64,000 bases of DNA from assembly GCF_019343475.1 (NCBI RefSeq), contig NZ_CP072453.1, positions 1,984,001 to 2,048,000 on the forward strand, read 5' to 3'. Positions 53,752 through 62,438 of this stretch are shown here, one piece after another (the stretch's first letter is position 1; each line of letters starts with the position of its first letter). Under the pieces are notes generated by a model. That model ran no database searches. It was not told the origin of the DNA and worked only from the letters and a program-made list of their open reading frames with translations. The position numbers were made by a program, and so were the translations under genes. Source of the stretch: Providencia sp. R33 (GTDB taxonomy: Bacteria; Pseudomonadota; Gammaproteobacteria; Enterobacterales; Enterobacteriaceae).

Positions 53752-54051
53752 TTAACCAGTTTTCTTTTCTGAGCGGGATGAAGTTGTTGCCTCTTGCCCA
53801 CTGTGTGCGAGGGCCGGAGCAATTTGACCAGCCTCGGGATCTATTTCATCAAACATGAACCAATCTCTATATTTTCTAAAACGTGGGTGCTTAAACAACT
53901 TTATACCCGCCTCCATTGGCATCTTGGCTTTATCAGTTTCATAACCATGATATGAAGTATAATTAATCTCTGTTATATCAGAGACTTCCCTCTTTGTGAG
54001 CTGCTCTGAATTACGGATTAGCTTTAATTTCTGACCTTGGCTTGTTGACAT
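53752..54051 (-). CDS. C: P2 C-type immunity repressor
   Basis: This 99-residue repressor has a helix-turn-helix (LTKREVSDITEINYTSYHGYE, about residues 18-38). The C-terminus (IDPEAGQIAPALAHSGQEAT) closely resembles the same region of P2 C. It maintains lysogeny by repressing the early promoter in front of cox. It is divergent from cox across 102 bases that hold a repeated TTTCGATA motif. The gene overlaps no neighbour. Confidence 0.9.
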   Translation of the reverse strand: MSTSQGQKLKLIRNSEQLTKREVSDITEINYTSYHGYETDKAKMPMEAGIKLFKHPRFRKYRDWFMFDEIDPEAGQIAPALAHSGQEATTSSRSEKKTG

Positions 54052-54053
54052 TG

Positions 54054-54080
54054 TTTCGATATCTCCATATTATTTCGATA
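54054..54080. promoter_or_regulatory. Candidate C-repressor operator pair
   Basis: TTTCGATA occurs at 54054 and 54073, 19 bases apart, between the divergent C and cox genes. P2 C binds a pair of direct repeats about two helical turns apart, which fits. A separate palindrome, GAGCGC-N6-GCGCTC, lies at 54117-54134 nearer to cox. Confidence 0.6.
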
Positions 54081-54153
54081 AATAGAATTTATCTAGTCTC
54101 GCAACTAGGCGTAAAAGAGCGCTAAAGGGCGCTCATGAATAAGAGGTTATCAG

Positions 54154-54429
54154 ATGTCGAAAGAAATCGGAAATCAGAAAGAATATTCGGAATTCGTTAC
54201 TGAAACAAAATTTGCTGGCTATATCGGAAAAACTCCTAAAGCCGTGTCCGATATGCGTAAAGATGGAAAACTGCCATATGTAGAAGTAAAGCACCCTGAT
54301 AATTCACGCGGTGAATATTACATCGACGTTACTGCGTGGAATAAAGGTTTACGTATGGCTAGGGAGAGAATGCCAAAAGAATTGCGTGATGGCTGGTTAA
54401 TTTGGTTAGGTATGGGTGAACCTCAATGA
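54154..54429 (+). CDS. cox: Cox, excisionase and lysis-lysogeny regulator
   Basis: This 91-residue protein resembles P2 Cox: YSEFVTETKFAGYIGKTPKAV forms the winged-helix DNA-binding part, and GEYYIDVTAWNKGL followed by MPKELRDGWLIWLGMGEP is the typical C-terminal half. Cox represses the C promoter and directs excision by Int. It is first in the early operon and overlaps the next gene by four bases. Confidence 0.9.
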   Translation: MSKEIGNQKEYSEFVTETKFAGYIGKTPKAVSDMRKDGKLPYVEVKHPDNSRGEYYIDVTAWNKGLRMARERMPKELRDGWLIWLGMGEPQ

Positions 54430-54656
54430 TTAATCAATTAGTCCAGATATCAACCCATAGCTTTAAATATCGTAATTTCCTGATTGTGATGTTACCCGCT
54501 AAAACATTGAACCCAGTAACCCGCTTTCATGTTCAACGAAATGGTGATTCGTTTGGGTTATTTGATTCGATGGATGAGGCTACTGGTTATATCGATAAGT
54601 TATGCATCAGGCGTAACACTAGCCCAATTATTGATGAAGTTCCTTTTCATCAATAA
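54426..54656 (+). CDS. Small phage early protein, unknown function
   Basis: This 76-residue protein starts in an ATGA overlap with cox. The segment NPVTRFHVQRNGDSFGLFDSMDEATGYI looks like a small phage fold. P2 has an uncharacterised small gene (orf78) at the same place. No function can be assigned. Confidence 0.7.
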   Translation: MINQLVQISTHSFKYRNFLIVMLPAKTLNPVTRFHVQRNGDSFGLFDSMDEATGYIDKLCIRRNTSPIIDEVPFHQ

Positions 54657-54672
54657 TTAAATTCTAAGAAAA

Positions 54673-55098
54673 CTAGTTAGATAGTGTTTTGTATAGCAAT
54701 GCAACACCAGAAGTTAAGACTGATGATGATATGTTTACGATTGTATCTTTAACACCTGATTTGGCTGCTTCTACAAGTTGGTCGCCTAAAGATGGTTCTA
54801 ATGAATTAGGCGTAAGTTTCAATAATTCAAGACCTTTTGCTGTTAAAACTGCATCGGAGAAAGAATAGCCATACTGAATGTTTGAGGAAATGTAACCATG
54901 CTCTACTAACCATGAAACAGTTTCCGTAACAAATATAGCATCATGGTTAATTGATGACTCTTCAAATGGATCTTGCGCTGTATCGGGAAATAATCGTTCT
55001 ACTGTAAAAGCTCTTCTTACAGGAAATGATTCGTATAAAGATGCTAAAACAACACCGGTTATTTCATTGAATTTTTTAATGTTAGTTGGAGTAGACAC
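54673..55098 (-). CDS. Antisense cargo-like gene in the early operon, unknown function
   Basis: This gene runs opposite to the early operon, a usual sign of phage cargo. From the GTG at 55098 it encodes 141 residues; an ATG at 55161 would add 21 but has no ribosome site and overlaps the next gene. The protein shows a winged-helix-like middle (VSWLVEHGYISS, DAVLTAKGLELL) and a hydrophobic C-terminal stretch (ISSSVLTSGVALLYKTL) that may insert into membrane. I do not recognise it. Confidence 0.65.
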   Translation of the reverse strand: MSTPTNIKKFNEITGVVLASLYESFPVRRAFTVERLFPDTAQDPFEESSINHDAIFVTETVSWLVEHGYISSNIQYGYSFSDAVLTAKGLELLKLTPNSLEPSLGDQLVEAAKSGVKDTIVNISSSVLTSGVALLYKTLSN

Positions 55099-55099
55099 T

Positions 55100-55312
55100 A
55101 TGGATACCCTTTCAGATAAGAAAGAAAAATATGATGAACTATATAAAACATACCATTCCATAATTGAAATGCAATTATCACTTAGTATGGACGGAGTCAG
55201 AGCCCAAAAAGTATGGCGGACTGCATTATCAGATATTGATGTTTCGGTTTTATCAGATGTACTTGCTGAAGTTTTAAATCAAGTGGGTCACAAAATTTTG
55301 TCGTGTAGATAA
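55100..55312 (+). CDS. Small phage early protein, unknown function
   Basis: This 70-residue acidic helical protein has an ATG at 55100 with GGAG eight bases upstream; a longer frame from 55067 is less likely. Its start is one base from the likely start of the divergent gene, leaving no room for separate promoters between them. No known domain is seen. Confidence 0.6.
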   Translation: MDTLSDKKEKYDELYKTYHSIIEMQLSLSMDGVRAQKVWRTALSDIDVSVLSDVLAEVLNQVGHKILSCR

Positions 55313-55331
55313 CATAAGGGGTGACTATAAA

Positions 55332-55493
55332 ATGACTCAATTACAATTTCAGCAGCATAAACATAAATTAACAAGTTCATCATTTAATGAATGTAAACGA
55401 AATAAAAAACGCCAATTATCATTGATGGATAAAATATTATTGGTCGGGGGTATTTTGTTCTTCTTATATTTATTCTCAGTTTCTATTAGATAA
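55332..55493 (+). CDS. 53-residue single-pass membrane protein
   Basis: This ORF encodes a basic N-terminal half (HKHKL, CKRNKKRQ) and one hydrophobic helix (ILLVGGILFFLYLFSV), so it is probably an inner-membrane protein with N-in topology. An AAGGGG site lies ten bases before the ATG. It fits neatly between two early genes. Function is unknown. Confidence 0.55.
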   Translation: MTQLQFQQHKHKLTSSSFNECKRNKKRQLSLMDKILLVGGILFFLYLFSVSIR

Positions 55494-55499
55494 ATAGTA

Positions 55500-55931
55500 A
55501 TGGGTAATTCCGCGGCTGTATTAGTGAAAACTAAACAGTTAATCCAGTTGCTAGATAATGTAAAGCAAGACGCAAGGTCAGCCGATGCAATTGCTCACCA
55601 AGCGAATATAAAGCTTTATCAGAACCAAGGTGCAACCTTTGAAAGCCGAGTCAATGGACTAAATCAAGCCGCAAAGTTAAGAACTTCAGTATTCCATTCT
55701 GATAAGGACGATCCAGATAATAGAGAGCTAGCTGGTTTTATTGAATATTTAAGGCTAAGCGATGAACGGATGCTAAATATGATTTTTTATTTAGCGGAAA
55801 TAAAAAGCAATCAACATCACTTAGGCTTCGAGGAATTTAATAAAGAGGAAAAACAGTCCATTATTTCAGCAGTAAATCAAGTTAAAGCACTCGCGGCGCT
55901 ATTACCGAAACATATCGCCATGCCTATTTAA
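55500..55931 (+). CDS. Phage early protein, DUF5347-like
   Basis: This 143-residue soluble helical protein has FESRVNGLNQAAKLRTSVF near residue 43, a middle with YLRLSDERMLNMIFYLAEI, and EEFNKEEKQSIISAVNQVKAL before the end. This recalls the DUF5347 family of enterobacterial P2-like phages, from memory and not certain. It occupies the position of P2 gene B, the helicase loader, but I see no clear similarity to B. Confidence 0.65.
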   Translation: MGNSAAVLVKTKQLIQLLDNVKQDARSADAIAHQANIKLYQNQGATFESRVNGLNQAAKLRTSVFHSDKDDPDNRELAGFIEYLRLSDERMLNMIFYLAEIKSNQHHLGFEEFNKEEKQSIISAVNQVKALAALLPKHIAMPI

Positions 55932-55999
55932 GGTAAAAAAACAAATTAATGACGTTAGCGCGTCAGGGATTTCTACATTCTAAATTTGAGGGTTTGATA

Positions 56000-56260
56000 A
56001 TGAAAAGTAAAGAGATAAAGCCAATTTTGATCGGCGTTGATACTGCAATCAGTGAACCTGATTATTCCGCTGTCACTATCAGCGTTAAGGCGATTCGTGA
56101 AGATGAACGCAAAACGATGCTGGATAAATTTTCCTCTCGCCTTGATGCCCTTGCGTGCAAATTCATCAATGAAAAATTAAATGATGAACAAATTCACCAG
56201 TTATTGATGAGTGAGTCTATCCATTTTTCAAATCTGGCTGCGGAGTTAGATCATGTCTAA
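56000..56260 (+). CDS. Phage early protein, DUF2732-like
   Basis: This 86-residue protein has the segment RLDALACKFINEKLNDEQIHQLL, HFSNLAAELDHV at the end, and a charged N-terminal half. Similar short proteins (DUF2732) lie before the TraR-type gene in P2-like phages. The ATG at 56000 with GAGG is chosen over an in-frame start 17 codons upstream. It overlaps the next gene by eight bases. Confidence 0.7.
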   Translation: MKSKEIKPILIGVDTAISEPDYSAVTISVKAIREDERKTMLDKFSSRLDALACKFINEKLNDEQIHQLLMSESIHFSNLAAELDHV

Positions 56261-56474
56261 AGAAATTGACCGCGCTAGCGAGCACGAAATGCTTATGCGT
56301 GAACAGCAAATAAAAACCATTACTAATCGTCTAGTCAGTGTTTCCGCTTTTGAATGTGAAGACTGCGACAAACCTATTTCAGAAGCGCGCCGCATTGCAT
56401 CACAGGGTTGCACTCGCTGCATTGATTGCCAAACGATTTTTGAGCTTAAAAGTAAACATTATCGGAGCGTGTGA
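56253..56474 (+). CDS. TraR/DksA-type C4 zinc finger protein
   Basis: This 73-residue protein has CEDCDKPISEARR and CTRCIDC, the four-Cys zinc finger of the TraR/DksA family, and an N-terminal acidic helix. TraR-type proteins bind the RNA polymerase secondary channel and mimic DksA/ppGpp. Most P2-like phages carry one here. The methylase start follows directly after its stop. Confidence 0.88.
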   Translation: MSKEIDRASEHEMLMREQQIKTITNRLVSVSAFECEDCDKPISEARRIASQGCTRCIDCQTIFELKSKHYRSV

Positions 56475-56475
56475 C

Positions 56476-57294
56476 GTGGCGAATAAAACTATCCTCAAAT
56501 GGGCAGGCTCGAAAGTTCGAATTATGGACCAATTACACCCTCATTTACCAAAAGCAAAACGGTTAGTTGAGCCGTTCGCTGGTTCATGTGCTGTGATGAT
56601 GAATACAGGCTATGAGCAGTATTTAATTGCCGATGCTAACCCTGATTTAATTAACTTATATGAAACTCTCACTATCTTACCTGAGAGTATGTTAATAGAG
56701 GCTTTGCCACTTTTTAGAAGGAATAATAGCGCTGATTATTATCTTGCTAGATCAGAGTTTAATGATAGTAAACAAGCATTATCACGGCTAAGACAAGCAA
56801 GTTTATTCCTGTATTTAAATAGACATTGCTTCAACGGGTTATGTCGTTATAACCAACAAGGTAAATTCAACGTCCCCTTTGGACAATACAAAGCACCGTA
56901 CTTTCCTAAAAATGAAATTGATAGTTTTTGTGATAAGGCTTACTTCACCAAAACCAAAATTTTAAATCTTGAATGGCAAGATACTCTTTCACTGGTTGAT
57001 TTCGGTGATGGTGTTTATTGTGATCCACCCTACATGGGCGGGCGCGATAGTTTTACTCAATATCATACTGCGGGCTTTACTAATTCTGATCACGAAGCAT
57101 TAGCGATTGCGCTAAAAGATATTAATGATATCCAAGGCAACCCGATCACTGTATCCAACTCACCAGAAGCAAAAGTGCTTTACGCTGACCTCGGTTTTAC
57201 TATCCATGAAATCGAAGCCCCACGAACAATTGCAGCGAACGGTAATCGTAAATTAGCCACTGAAATTATCGCTGTTTTAGCGGGGGTTAATTAA
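56476..57294 (+). CDS. dam: Dam-like DNA adenine N6-methyltransferase
   Basis: This 272-residue D12-class methyltransferase has motif I LKWAGSKVRIM near residue 6, VEPFAGSCAVM near 32 and the catalytic motif YCDPPYMGG near 182. It probably methylates GATC, which would protect phage DNA or influence its regulation. The GTG at 56476 has GGAG nine bases upstream and lies one base after the previous stop; the upstream in-frame extension overlaps the zinc-finger gene. Its stop overlaps the next ATG. Confidence 0.9.
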   Translation: MANKTILKWAGSKVRIMDQLHPHLPKAKRLVEPFAGSCAVMMNTGYEQYLIADANPDLINLYETLTILPESMLIEALPLFRRNNSADYYLARSEFNDSKQALSRLRQASLFLYLNRHCFNGLCRYNQQGKFNVPFGQYKAPYFPKNEIDSFCDKAYFTKTKILNLEWQDTLSLVDFGDGVYCDPPYMGGRDSFTQYHTAGFTNSDHEALAIALKDINDIQGNPITVSNSPEAKVLYADLGFTIHEIEAPRTIAANGNRKLATEIIAVLAGVN

Positions 57295-57617
57295 TGACTC
57301 TCGACCCTAAAGACGGTGTTTATATCAGCGGAACGGCTTTTGCTATTCAACGCCATGTTGACGAAGATTCAAACGCGGTTCAATGGCGACTATTGCAAAT
57401 CAATAAACTAGCTCGTTGTTATGAATTGGTTTGTTGCCATTCTGACCCGTGGCTGCTTGCGATTGAATTAACCTCTTATCACGTTAATCGTGTTAGAGGT
57501 AAAGGCATCAAGACACTTGATGTTTATCGTGAAACAGTTGACATCATTTCACGCCGTTGTGAAACGGCAATTAATTTATTAAGGCCCGAAACATTAGGCG
57601 GTGCTCTTAATGTCTAA
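57294..57617 (+). CDS. Phage early protein, unknown function
   Basis: This 107-residue soluble protein contains WRLLQINKLARCYELVCCHSDPWLLAIEL and ends with ETAINLLRPETLGG. The start ATG overlaps the methylase stop by one base (TAATG) and the end overlaps the A gene by eight bases, so it belongs to the early operon. I do not recognise a domain. Confidence 0.75.
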   Translation: MTLDPKDGVYISGTAFAIQRHVDEDSNAVQWRLLQINKLARCYELVCCHSDPWLLAIELTSYHVNRVRGKGIKTLDVYRETVDIISRRCETAINLLRPETLGGALNV

Positions 57618-60015
57618 GGCGATGAATTTTTCTATTTTCCCGATGACTTATACCGCGGATATGACTTTTCCGTATCCGTGGAATAAACCCAAAGAAAATA
57701 ACTATTACAAAGCCGATATTGACGCGCTTGAAAAATTCCTTACCCATGAACAACAAATTCATGCGCAAGCGATTTTAGGTGAGGTTGAATCTTTACCCCG
57801 TATTTTACGTTATCGCATTCAAAAACATTATGAGTACATCATTCAAGAGTCTGGCGAATATAAAGCCTATGAGTTTTTGCGCTCTGATTTTTATAAACGA
57901 ATATTTCCGCGAATTACGGCAGTTAATGCACGATATGAATTGGATACAAAAGCGCTATTGACGCTTTCAACTCGTTTTACCCCTGAAATTAGTCAATTTA
58001 ACCGCCTGTTTGATCTTTATGACAAGCCAATCAAAAAGCTTGCTGAACACATTTCTAGTGGCTTTTTCACATTGTATGAAGCCTATTGCGACCAGTTAAC
58101 TGAGCAAAACGGCGGTGACCGCGAAATCATTTATGAAGATTCGGCACAGACCCAAATTTACGGGGCTCTGGCTGAATTGTCTTGTGGTTTACATGTTGCC
58201 CCACTTTATTATCAAAGCTATCTCAAAGTCTTAAAAAACCGTAACCGCCGCAGAGGAAAACAGGATTTAACCACGCGCCAAGTGATTGCGGCTGTTTCCC
58301 GCCTTGTAAATGCAGACTATTGGCATCGCAAGCTAAAAGCCCATAGAACACAATGGATTGAGGCAATCATGATTGCCAATATGGACGTGTGCATCAATCG
58401 CCACCCATACGCCAGCAAGCAAGCGATCCGCGCCGTTCAAGCGCAGCGTTTATCCAACATGCAATATTTACAGGGCATGGATATTCAAGATATTGAAACG
58501 GGTGAACGTTTTGATCTGTTTGAAAAAGTCATGGCGAGCGTGTCAAACCCTGAAATTCGCCGCATGGAATTAATGGCGCAAATGGCAGGGATTGAGCGCG
58601 TAGCGAAAGAGCGTGGAGATATCGGGATGTTTATCACGTTAACGTGCCCGTCAAAGTACCACCCGACAAAGCAACGCAAAGGTAAAAATAAAAGCGATTT
58701 GCACGCTGTGCTCAATCATAAATGGAAAGATGAGGCTTACACCCCAAAAGACGGGCAGCGTTATTTAGTCAAAGTGTGGTCGCGCATTCGTTCCGCTTTC
58801 AATGATAACAATATCAATATTTACGGTGTTCGTGTTGTTGAGCCGCATCATGACGGCACCCCGCACTGGCACATGTTACTTTTTGTTGATAAAGCCAGCC
58901 GTGCAAGAGCCATTGATATTATGCGTAAACGTGCCCTGAAAGAAGATGGTAACGAAGCAGGCGCACAAAAATACCGATTTGAGTGTAAACATATGAACCG
59001 CGGCGGTGCCGTAGGTTACATCGCGAAATATATTGCAAAAAATATCGATGGGTATGCCCTTGATGGTGAAGTAGACCACGAAACAGGCAAAGATTTAAAA
59101 AGCATGGCGGCAGCCGTGACTGCATGGGCGTCTACGTGGCGCATTCCACAATTTCAATTCTATAAGCTTCCCTCTAAAGGCGCGTACCGTGAATGCCGCC
59201 GCTTGCCTCGTGGTGTATCTATTGCTGACAAGCTTGGTGATGTTGCTGAGCGTGTTAGAGCTGCCGCAGACCAAGGCAAATTTGATGAATACATCATGTC
59301 ACAAGGTGGCCCATGTATTCGCCGAAGAGAAGAAACCATCCGTGTTGCCCGTGAAGTCAGTGACGTGAATGTTTATGGAGAGGAGGTTCAAAAGGTTGTG
59401 GGTGTTTACCATCAACTCAAAGCCGATGCACCAGTACTTAAAACCCGTGAAAGAAAGTACCAAATCGTCAAGAAAAGTGCCGTTGACGTTGATTTTAATC
59501 TTTTAAAGAGCGACAGCGGAGCGACTCGGAGTCCTGTCAATAACTGTAGATCGCGGATCACATCCAATCTATCAGATGTGCAATTTTACGAGCCTGAGCA
59601 CGGCTCAGGTGAAGTATGCAACATTAAGGAATATGGTTTCGCGTTTATAGAAACAAACGCACAGAACACAGCAGAGAGCGAAATATCACAGGGAAATCAA
59701 CAAAGACAGATTTCAAACATTGAAGTAAGTGAGGTCGATAAAGAAATTCAGTCGGAAATTATCAATTTTGCCAACGAAGTCGGCATTAATTTCGATATTC
59801 CACAGATTGAAACCATGTTCATTAACGGTTTAGGCGTGAGTGATGGGCTCCATTTTATAAAAGTTGATGGGAAACGATTGAGATTGAGTTTAAACGAGGA
59901 CGGGAAAGAAGTGCAAAGGCACGAGTTGGAGGTGCAGAAAGCATCTGTCAGTAATAAACATCGGAAACGATATGAGCATGCATTGGTCAGAATTAATAAA
60001 TTGAGAGGAAAGTAA
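57610..60015 (+). CDS. A: Replication initiation endonuclease gpA
   Basis: This 801-residue rolling-circle initiator of the P2 A family has the HUH-type His motif EPHHDGTPHWHMLLF near residue 418 and the two-Tyr motif GYIAKYIAKN near 472, whose tyrosines cut and join the origin strand. The N-terminal 300 residues are helical and typical of the family. The ATG at 57610 is preferred over a GTG three codons upstream. The C-terminal 150 residues are low in conservation. It replicates the phage genome with the host Rep helicase, by analogy with P2. Confidence 0.93.
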   Translation: MSKAMNFSIFPMTYTADMTFPYPWNKPKENNYYKADIDALEKFLTHEQQIHAQAILGEVESLPRILRYRIQKHYEYIIQESGEYKAYEFLRSDFYKRIFPRITAVNARYELDTKALLTLSTRFTPEISQFNRLFDLYDKPIKKLAEHISSGFFTLYEAYCDQLTEQNGGDREIIYEDSAQTQIYGALAELSCGLHVAPLYYQSYLKVLKNRNRRRGKQDLTTRQVIAAVSRLVNADYWHRKLKAHRTQWIEAIMIANMDVCINRHPYASKQAIRAVQAQRLSNMQYLQGMDIQDIETGERFDLFEKVMASVSNPEIRRMELMAQMAGIERVAKERGDIGMFITLTCPSKYHPTKQRKGKNKSDLHAVLNHKWKDEAYTPKDGQRYLVKVWSRIRSAFNDNNINIYGVRVVEPHHDGTPHWHMLLFVDKASRARAIDIMRKRALKEDGNEAGAQKYRFECKHMNRGGAVGYIAKYIAKNIDGYALDGEVDHETGKDLKSMAAAVTAWASTWRIPQFQFYKLPSKGAYRECRRLPRGVSIADKLGDVAERVRAAADQGKFDEYIMSQGGPCIRRREETIRVAREVSDVNVYGEEVQKVVGVYHQLKADAPVLKTRERKYQIVKKSAVDVDFNLLKSDSGATRSPVNNCRSRITSNLSDVQFYEPEHGSGEVCNIKEYGFAFIETNAQNTAESEISQGNQQRQISNIEVSEVDKEIQSEIINFANEVGINFDIPQIETMFINGLGVSDGLHFIKVDGKRLRLSLNEDGKEVQRHELEVQKASVSNKHRKRYEHALVRINKLRGK

Positions 60016-60081
60016 ATGAGTGATGGAATGATTATTTTTTTAATCGTTTGGGGGCTTGTTGCTGAGTCAACTTTTCATTAA
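60016..60081 (+). CDS. Putative 21-residue membrane microprotein
   Basis: An ORF starting directly after the A stop encodes MSDGMIIFLIVWGLVAESTF plus His. It is almost a pure membrane helix and has a strong GAGAGGAAAG ribosome site. It is too short to judge by codon use, so it may be chance. Confidence 0.35.
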   Translation: MSDGMIIFLIVWGLVAESTFH

Positions 60082-60171
60082 TTAGTAGGAAGCAAGTCAT
60101 ATTGAATCACAATAGCAACTATGTAAAAAAAGCTTTATGCTATAGATATCATGACAAATTAGGAAAGTACA

Positions 60172-61824
60172 ATGTTGTTGAAGAATATTTCTTTTTTAGG
60201 AAAATCTATCAATCTTGCCGATGACCAATCTCATGAGGATTCAAATGTTATAACTATACTAATGGGAAATAATGGTTCTGGAAAAAGCAGGATCTTCCAG
60301 ACAATATGTTCAGCATTTATACACGTCCTCCACAATGACATAATTACGTATAACTTGAAAAATATAACTAATCATTCTCATCTAGATGGGTTTGGCAGTT
60401 TATCTTATAAGAAAGATGGTGACCTTTATTCTCTAAGCCGCTTTAGTGCTCCGATTACTTGTACGTATAGTATTGGCGACAATGCATCCATTACTTTCAT
60501 GTCGTTGTATCCATATGAACAGATTCGTAAATATAACGCAGATAAGCTAATTGAAGAAAATCTTATTGACGAGTTAAGCTATATTTTTCTTCAAGATGTT
60601 AAACGCCACAGCAAAAATTTTCAATTTAATAAAAATGGAGAAGTATGTAGCAGGCTTAATATGCCTAATAAAGTTTTAGCAGTTACAAGTAGTCCATACG
60701 ACAAATTTCCATTTTTAAACTCGCATTCAGGATCATTCAGCTTATCTCCATATGTTTATTTGGGAGCAAGAGAAAAGCAACGAGCAGGATACAGACATAA
60801 TTATGGTTATCTCAGTTATAAATTTGATCAATTAGGTGCATCTTTTATTAAGTTACTTTTAAAACCGAAACAAGAGTATTTTGACTTTTCAAAAATGCTT
60901 GATTTTTTAAATATATCCAGCTCTTTTACATTGAAACTATTTTTAAGTGAAAGAGTTGGAAAAGAGGATTTGACCCAAGAAAATATTCTTGAGTCTGTTC
61001 GTAGTATTAGTTTCTTTAAAGGCAAAGGCCATGAAATAAAAAGTAATGAAATTGATGAAGATGAATTATCGAAACGCCTTCTTGAAGCCGTAAGATATAT
61101 AGGTGGTGACGAATTAGGAAAAGATGATCATTACTTTAACCCGATTGAAATTTCATACGAAGTTGACTTGACTAAAGGAGGGCATGATAGGTTACGTTTA
61201 AACGCATTAGAGCTTTTATCTGAGTATGGGATAGTTGAGCTTGATGATGTCATTTTCTCTAAATCAGAATCAAAGCAAGAATTTTTACTTTCGCAAGCAA
61301 GTTCTGGAGAACTTAGCCTGCTATTTACCATGTCCTCCATTGCTGGTGAAATACAAGATGGCTCACTTATTTTAATTGATGAACCAGAAATAAGCTTGCA
61401 TCCCAAATGGCAATTGGAGTTTTTATCTTTACTCACAGATGTTTTTTCTAATTACAAAGCCTGTCATTTTATAATAGCCACACACTCTCCAAATATAATT
61501 TCGTCTCTCCCAGAAAATGATGCATATATTGTCAATATTGAAACAGATGAAACAGATTTAATGCCTTCAAAATTGTACCACAATAGGTCAGCGGACTTTC
61601 AACTTGCGAAGGTATTTAACTCACCCGGTAACAACAATGAATATCTGCTTAGTCAAGTTATTGAGGTGTTAGATAATCTATGTAAATCGAAAGAATTTGA
61701 TGATGAGTCGTTAACTACGGCAAAGTGGCTTTTGACTTTTGAAAATAAATTAGAGGATGATGATAAGGTAAAAACACTGTTAAATATTTTAAAAAAGACA
61801 ATGGAGGCATTAAAAATAAAATGA
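60172..61824 (+). CDS. ptuA: PtuA-like AAA/ABC-type ATPase (Septu defence)
   Basis: This 550-residue SMC/ABC-like ATPase has Walker A ILMGNNGSGKSRIF near residue 31, signature-like QASSGELSLLFT near 380, Walker B SLILIDEPEISLHP near 400 and the H-loop IIATHSPNII near 438. Such ATPases pair with an HNH nuclease in Septu (PtuAB). The HNH gene follows with a four-base ATGA overlap. It sits between A and cos, where P2 carries tin and old, and is more AT-rich than the phage genes around it. An OLD-like or other AAA-HNH system is an alternative. Confidence 0.8.
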   Translation: MLLKNISFLGKSINLADDQSHEDSNVITILMGNNGSGKSRIFQTICSAFIHVLHNDIITYNLKNITNHSHLDGFGSLSYKKDGDLYSLSRFSAPITCTYSIGDNASITFMSLYPYEQIRKYNADKLIEENLIDELSYIFLQDVKRHSKNFQFNKNGEVCSRLNMPNKVLAVTSSPYDKFPFLNSHSGSFSLSPYVYLGAREKQRAGYRHNYGYLSYKFDQLGASFIKLLLKPKQEYFDFSKMLDFLNISSSFTLKLFLSERVGKEDLTQENILESVRSISFFKGKGHEIKSNEIDEDELSKRLLEAVRYIGGDELGKDDHYFNPIEISYEVDLTKGGHDRLRLNALELLSEYGIVELDDVIFSKSESKQEFLLSQASSGELSLLFTMSSIAGEIQDGSLILIDEPEISLHPKWQLEFLSLLTDVFSNYKACHFIIATHSPNIISSLPENDAYIVNIETDETDLMPSKLYHNRSADFQLAKVFNSPGNNNEYLLSQVIEVLDNLCKSKEFDDESLTTAKWLLTFENKLEDDDKVKTLLNILKKTMEALKIK

Positions 61825-62438
61825 ATCCATATTTATTTAATGCAGAAGAATTGAAAATTATAACTGCATTGCAAAGCAAAAACCTATCTTCGAAAGACAT
61901 GTGGGAAGATAATAGTGTAAGTGATATAAAATCACGCCTAAAAAAACACTATATCATGGAGCAAAAACAGAAGTGTGCATACTGTAAAGTGGAACTTCAC
62001 ACTAACCATGGAATGGTGTGGGATACTGAACATATTATTGATAAAGATTCTTTCCCTCAATGGACATTCGAGTCTCTAAACTTATGTGTTTCATGTAAGG
62101 ATTGCAATCAGGCCAAATGGAATAAAAATGTAATTAAATCAAATTATTATAAAAAATTCCCTAGTAAAGATGCTAATTATTATATAGTTCATGCTCATTT
62201 TGATAATTACGTGGATCATATTGAGGCTGCTGTTCCAGGTGTAACTTATCGATATAAAACAGAAAAAGGGAAGCGTACGATAGAGATTTGTGGCCTTCTT
62301 AGGTACCATAAAATAGGCGATAGGAAGGATATAGACCCAACATTACAGGCCGTACTATCTTATGCTGCTAACATACAAACACCAGAAGCACTGCAAAATG
62401 CTCTTAACTTTCTTTTGAAGAGTGTTCAAGGAGAATAG
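61821..62438 (+). CDS. ptuB: PtuB-like HNH endonuclease (Septu defence)
   Basis: This 205-residue HNH nuclease has the zinc/catalytic pattern CAYCKVEL near residue 53, WDTEHIIDKD with the His near 72, then LNLCVSCKDCNQAKWN near 91. In Septu the nuclease cuts nucleic acid when the ATPase senses infection. It is translationally coupled to the ATPase gene. No reverse transcriptase or msr/msd RNA is seen nearby, so it is not a retron-borne Septu. Confidence 0.8.
   Translation: MNPYLFNAEELKIITALQSKNLSSKDMWEDNSVSDIKSRLKKHYIMEQKQKCAYCKVELHTNHGMVWDTEHIIDKDSFPQWTFESLNLCVSCKDCNQAKWNKNVIKSNYYKKFPSKDANYYIVHAHFDNYVDHIEAAVPGVTYRYKTEKGKRTIEICGLLRYHKIGDRKDIDPTLQAVLSYAANIQTPEALQNALNFLLKSVQGE

Noticed and set aside
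54673..55312. Toxin-antitoxin pair
   Set aside because: The two genes diverge and neither resembles a known toxin or antitoxin; TA pairs are normally co-oriented.
60016..62438. Retron with Septu effectors
   Set aside because: No reverse transcriptase and no msr/msd-like structure was seen near the ATPase/HNH genes.
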